Shown: piece by piece, positions 59,215-64,000 of the stretch
Numbering within the stretch: position 1 is the stretch's first letter
How the letters are laid out: each line of letters begins with the position of its first letter
Assembly (NCBI GenBank): GCA_030077755.1
Contig: JAQJZZ010000001.1
Coordinates: forward strand, 248,001-312,000
Source: Filosporella fistucella
Lineage: Eukaryota > Ascomycota > Leotiomycetes > Helotiales
Direction: 5' to 3'
DNA length: 64,000 bases
Made by a program: the position numbers and the translations under genes
The notes under the pieces: model-generated
Database searches by the model: none
Told to the model about the DNA's origin: nothing
The model's input: the letters and a program-made list of their open reading frames with translations, nothing else

Positions 59215-60360
59215 GTCGTGTTTGAGTAGTGGCGGAAGACTTGGATGTATGAGTTATGACTTTGGATTCTGCTTGTTTCTGTTCTGGTGGATGCCTGCTT
59301 TAGGAGTTTATGGCTGGAGCCAAGCTCCGGGAGGGGCGTTTAGATGGGCTATTTGGTTTGAAATGGTTGTTGGCGAGGTTACCTTTTTCAGCGTGTTGGT
59401 AGCAAAGTGAAGAGATAGTATTGTTTATTCATCACTTTTGATTCTGAATCCTGTTCCTATAAGATTGGTGTTTCGGCTTCTTCTATTGAATTTCATCACT
59501 AGGAGACTCCACTCATAAAAGCATTTAGATGCGTGTGTCTCGTGGTAGTGGTGCTCACCTGCTCAGCGTGTTGTTGAACGGTGTAGAGATATAGTAAACT
59601 ATGCGTCCTTCATTTGCCCTTAATTTGCGCTTAGAGTTTATATTTCTGCTTGTCAAGTCTAGTCCTTACACTCTCTACACGTCAAGGCGTGTGCATGAAT
59701 GCAGTTTGCCCTCGAATCTAATTGATATTCAGACTGGCTAGTTCCCTAGGGTGGCCACTTCCAAGAGGCGTGGAAGGGAATGAAGAGGTAGAATTTTTCA
59801 CCCATTGCTCCCCTTTATGAGATATACATGTACTCTCATCATGTTCGGAAAATGAGGGAACCATACCTAGTTGAAGTCGTCAAAGTCGTTGAGAAACTAC
59901 TCGTATGATCCACAGCTGACGAGAAAATAAGAACATCAGTATGGTATTGTTTTCCATGTGTCCTGCAATTTCATTCGCATCTTCATTACTACGTCGTCCT
60001 TCAATCATACTATTGCACTCATGGCTCGAGATCAAACGCCTGCCATATGAAGATTTCCTAGACTCTCTGTCACAATCCGCCAAGGATACCTATCACGATC
60101 TCTCTGAGTCAACTCGTTTTCACCAGGTGTCAAGAATTAAAATTCTAATTGGATTTTGCATTTCACTTCCAGTGCGTGGAAGCCAGTTGCTTTACCTTGC
60201 TTGCTGCGCACTTAGAAAACGGTCCTACTCTACCATCGATGAATTGTAGAAGGAATCAACACCCTATCACCCCACTCTTTAGGTCCTCTCTCAAATACCT
60301 CATATATCCCAATTCCCGTCATCGACAGGTAGCTATACCATTACTTACAAAGTAGGAAGG

Positions 60361-60580
60361 TGATAATATTTTATTGCCGTATTCTTCCCCCTTACTCATA
60401 TCTCTATTACTGCTTTGGAAGGTGACTAGAACTGTACGCCATCGCTTTCTCCACGTGTTATATATCTCGGTGACTATAGTAAAATTAATACAACACCGTA
60501 TTCCTCCGCTCTTCTCGGATCACAAATTCCACTTTCCAGCCAAAGATAATATATTGCCGTATTCCTACTCGAACCCCGTA
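60361..60580. repeat. Dispersed ATTGCCGTATTC direct repeats
   Basis: TATTGCCGTATTCYTmC occurs at 60372-60386 and 60551-60565, with a weaker ACACCGTATTCCTCC at 60494-60506. Flanking AATAATAT and C/T-rich tails are also shared. Confidence 0.5.
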
Positions 60581-62115
60581 TTTCGAATTTGTGGTCTGAT
60601 GCTTGGAACCCGGTTCCTTACATCCCATTTATTCTTCCTTCAACCTCCACCCATCTCTCTTAATAGCCCTTCAAATCTCGAATGACTAACCGTAGTAATC
60701 CGTCCTCCCAAATATTCATGAGTGGCTGAAACCTCTTCTTACTCGTTTACCCATATTAAACCGTTATGATACCATATCACGTATAGCATGTCACTTCATA
60801 TAACACTCAGTGGGGAGATAAGGTTTATCTTCGGCTTTACTATGTATGTCTCCCTCTCCACACCCTTCCTCATCCTCCCATACTCTCCCCACTTACCAAC
60901 CACTCCCGCCATCCACCTCCCATCCTAGTACGGCATACAAGAAGAAAGTACAACAGAGTTTTGCCACTCTCAGCCCAGTTTTCCTTTCTGTATGGATTGA
61001 AGTGAGGTGAGGTAAGTGGCATTTTGACAGCTGTGGGTAGGTGAGCAGCCTTATGCATAATTCCAATTATCATCCCTAAGCCAGAGCCAAGGAATTGTCA
61101 GACATGCCATTATTATGGGAGGAGAGTAAACAACATCCTACTTTCGCGCTCGTCTTTGAGTTTCTACCTGACATGGTTTCCACTCGATAATACTGCTAAT
61201 ACTTGGTTACAGATTATCAAAATGCTTATTTCTGCAACACGGAGGAAGTAATGAAAATTGAGAGAGGGATAAATAAGGTGAGGTAAGTGGCACATCTGGA
61301 TCCACATCCACGAAGTACATCCACATCCACCAGATTCTGACAGCTATACTACATATACTATACATATGCATGATAAACTCTCGGTACAAAAGTGGGATAT
61401 GTATACAAGTATCAAGCCCTTGCATCTTACCTCACCTCACTTCACACCAATACCAAGCATCTTACTTTCCACAATCAAGCCACTTCCCCTTACCTATCCC
61501 TTCCACAGCCTAATCCTCACTTCGTCACAGGCCAAAAATTGTAACTACTCCTTGATTTATTCCGAACTTAATCGAGCAATAGTTAGTCAAATACGGTTTC
61601 CTGGTTCGTCAAACGCCCCTCGCAGTTGAGAAGCTGCTAGCACCTCATTTACAATTATTTGGACGGCGACAGTACACATTCAAGCCAAACCAATCAAATA
61701 TATCAAAATCCAAGACATCCATCCCACTCTCGTTATCGCCTTCCCTCCTAACATCCAGAAATATTCAAATGCATTCCAAGACGCGGTAAAACTTGCGCAG
61801 CAGGGAAATATCCAGATGAGAAAAGGAGCTCCATTGATTTTGAAGAAGTCAGTTACATCACCACTTTAAAGAGCTAAACTTTATTTCCACAACCGCCTTT
61901 TCCGTCCCGTTACCTAGTCACGAACCCCTGTATCTCAATAAGCCTCCTCGTCCATTCTTCCTCTCTCCCCTCTATTCCAAAATTGAAATCCAATATTTTG
62001 CATGTTTATATCCCTACACGTAAAGCATCCACCTCTCTCCCCACCTCCAATCAACAAGAGAAACTCCTACATAGGTGACATATCAAAAATCCCTCTATAA
62101 TGAGAAAACAACCTG

Positions 62116-62800
62116 TCCTTTTCACAGCCAGTATAGCCATCTACATCATCCTTTAAACTTTATCTCCACATCTACCTCATCTCGCACACTTCTCGTTCCT
62201 TATCCACAAATCCACGAACCTCTTAATACTGCAGACTATAGTTACCTATCCGTCTACTCAATGCTACACGCCATACCAAACCCTTCCTGCTCCCTGCGTA
62301 TAGAATACATCATCTTTTTCCCAAACAGCTCACTGCTTCCCCCTCTATCATTCCCTCCCTCACTCTCCTCACGATAAAAATCCACAACTTAAGACTCCGG
62401 AACCAATACATTGATAAACCTTATGCTTTTCCCAAGCCAATATAGCCATCTACATCATCCTCTAACTTTATTTTCACATCTGCATTCATTTCACACACTC
62501 CCCGTTAATTATCCCCAAATCCACGTACTTCTCAATATTTCGTACAAGTTCTATATATTCAACAACTCTAATCATAATCTCAACCCTTTATTCGACCTTA
62601 TTTAAATCAAGATAGGAAACTAGTATACAGTAATAAATAAACCCCCAAAAATGACAAGACTTGAAAAACTGCGTAATAATAAATAAACCCTATATTTTTC
62701 CCAAGCTAGTATAGCTATCTACATTTATATCATCACCACCATCCTCTAAACTTTATTTCTATTCCACTTCCCCTTCTACTCCCCGTTTACTTGCTACCTC
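62116..62800. repeat. Three-copy diverged direct repeat, period about 270-310 bp
   Basis: Copy 1 (62116-62230), copy 2 (62424-62540) and copy 3 (62694-62800) share CTTTTCmCArGCyArTATAGC, then CATCTACATCATCC, CTTTAT, and (copies 1 and 2) CACACwCyCC...ATCC and AAATCCACG. AATAAATAAACCC boxes lie between copies. Looks like an old tandem duplication of non-coding DNA. Confidence 0.6.
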
Positions 62801-64000
62801 TCTCGAACGATCTCATCCCGAATTCCGTGTAATTCACCGTGTTGTAGGAAGGTGACTGTCACATCTTACCCTCACACCTCAGCGTTACATATGTCTAACC
62901 CCAGCAATTCACCTTCCTATTATATTCACGCTCACTTCTCAGTTCTCGCCCAGACCTCCAGCTCAGCCTTCCACTTACCTCACCTTTCAAACTCCCCATC
63001 ACTTTCCCGCCTCAAATTTCACAAGCAATTAACCCCTACAGCCTAACCTCGCCCTTCCACTCCCCATAAGTACCCTATCCAATGGAAAAACAGCCATATC
63101 TCTGCTCTCTCCTCCACCTATCCAATGAAAGCAATCGAATATCATTCACACCTACACTTACACTTACACAGCCTTACCCTCACCCAACCAACCTATTCCC
63201 TCCCCCTCCCCTCCATCTCCAACCTACCCTCCTTCTACCACCTGCCATCGCTTCCGTCTCAATACCACTACCAAGAGCAATAAAAACCATTCACGTGTCC
63301 ATTGTGACCCTAACAACATAGTATAGACAATACAAGAGTCCCATCCTAATCCCACAGCAGAAGAAAAGTATAATAAACTACCTTACGTACACACATCTAC
63401 CCTCTTTTTTCCATATCACATATCACATTTACTTCCAAACAAAAGTGGACATCCCTCCACCCCCAAATCTCAAAGTGGACGCCTCCTCTCTCTACGTCCA
63501 CCCTCCACCCATGAAACACCTCTTAGTAAAGAAGTACGTACCATGCGCCTTGCAACAAGATAAAAAAGTAAAATGAGAGTGAGACATTTATACTTCACCA
63601 TTACCCAAATTCAAAGTGAAAAGCCACAATTACGAATTTCAAGACAGGCGGAGAATAAGCAGTGTCCGTGATTAGGATAGCCATGTAAATCGTCCGTGTT
63701 GCGTATTCCGTGCGTGGGGAAGATTGCGTTCCGTTTTGCGCCACGGTGCACGGTAATGGCTAGGTTACGGAACGGATATCTGGAAAAGGAAGGATAGGAT
63801 TGAGGAGTTGTAAGGAGAAGGCATTTTCAATGCATTCAATGGCCTCGCAGTAGTTTTTCATTGAAGAAACTTCGATATGCGTAAGGGTAAATATACTGAA
63901 TTGAATATGTTATCATCATATAAACACACTAAATAACACCTCAAGTATCAATTATACATCATACCCAATATATACATCCACCAACACCAGAAACTCACTT

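Larger units (their letters stand above)
59215..64000. other. Gene-free right end of window
   Basis: No coding region supported over 4.8 kb. From 60.2 kb onward the + strand is strongly C/T/A-rich and poor in G; from about 63.6 kb it becomes mixed. Open frames up to about 100 codons have low-complexity Leu/Ser/Pro-rich translations. Decayed direct repeats are listed separately. Confidence 0.55.

Noticed and set aside
1..64000. tRNA, rRNA, CRISPR arrays, bacterial operons or terminators
   Set aside because: No A/B-box pair with a foldable cloverleaf was found by eye, no rRNA segments, and no regularly spaced identical repeats. Prokaryotic features do not apply to this intron-containing eukaryotic sequence. 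A tRNAscan-type search would settle tRNAs.

Overview
This is a nuclear chromosome segment of a filamentous ascomycete (Pezizomycotina; I lean towards Leotiomycetes, which is inference). Protein genes are split by spliceosomal introns, most of them 44-130 nt with GT...AG borders and CTAAC/CTGAC-like branch sites. The gene set is fungal: Zn2Cys6 regulator, bimC kinesin, alternative NADH dehydrogenase, STAND/NLR receptor. All gene models below were spliced by eye. Every multi-exon coding model except the truncated rps2 and the broken P450 gives a joined length divisible by three.

Layout. 1-382: 5' end of ribosomal protein gene rps2, running off the left edge. 2.2-4.0 kb: Zn2Cys6 transcription factor. 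4.0-11.2 kb: gene-free, rich in simple repeats, with a three-unit 140-bp tandem repeat. 11.2-13.0 kb: caspase-like peptidase with a CorA-like membrane segment. 14.3-16.1 kb: cytochrome P450 pseudogene with three lesions. 17.9-19.8 kb: type II NADH dehydrogenase, divergent from a conserved nuclear-type protein of unknown function (20.5-21.3 kb). 21.3-33.4 kb: a 12-kb stretch where I support no gene. 33.4-40.7 kb: SAM37/metaxin-like import subunit, BOR1-type SLC4 transporter, SET-domain methyltransferase. 41.1-43.3 kb: two small secreted proteins with Kex2-type sites. 44.0-48.1 kb: a divergent NB-ARC/TPR receptor and SesB-like alpha/beta hydrolase pair. 48.6-59.2 kb: a small membrane protein, mitochondrial isoleucyl-tRNA synthetase, a PHAF1/UPF0183 protein and kinesin-5 bimC. 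59.2-64.0 kb: gene-free with decayed direct repeats.

How the parts may work together. Four products point to mitochondria (NADH dehydrogenase, SAM37, mitochondrial IleRS, and possibly the region's paired promoters), but they are not an operon. The most interesting block is 41-48 kb. The NLR has an N-terminal Asn/Gly-rich motif and the hydrolase has a matching one at its extreme C-terminus, on its own exon. They share a 427-bp promoter. That is the architecture of fungal amyloid-signalling NLR/effector pairs that trigger regulated cell death or non-self recognition. Next to it, splicing reveals a predicted 46-residue mature peptide with ten cysteines directly behind a Lys-Arg site. The caspase/CorA-like protein at 11-13 kb is a second candidate cell-death executor in the same window.

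Limits: no searches were run. Family calls rest on motif recognition, and intron borders on splice consensus plus frame continuity.
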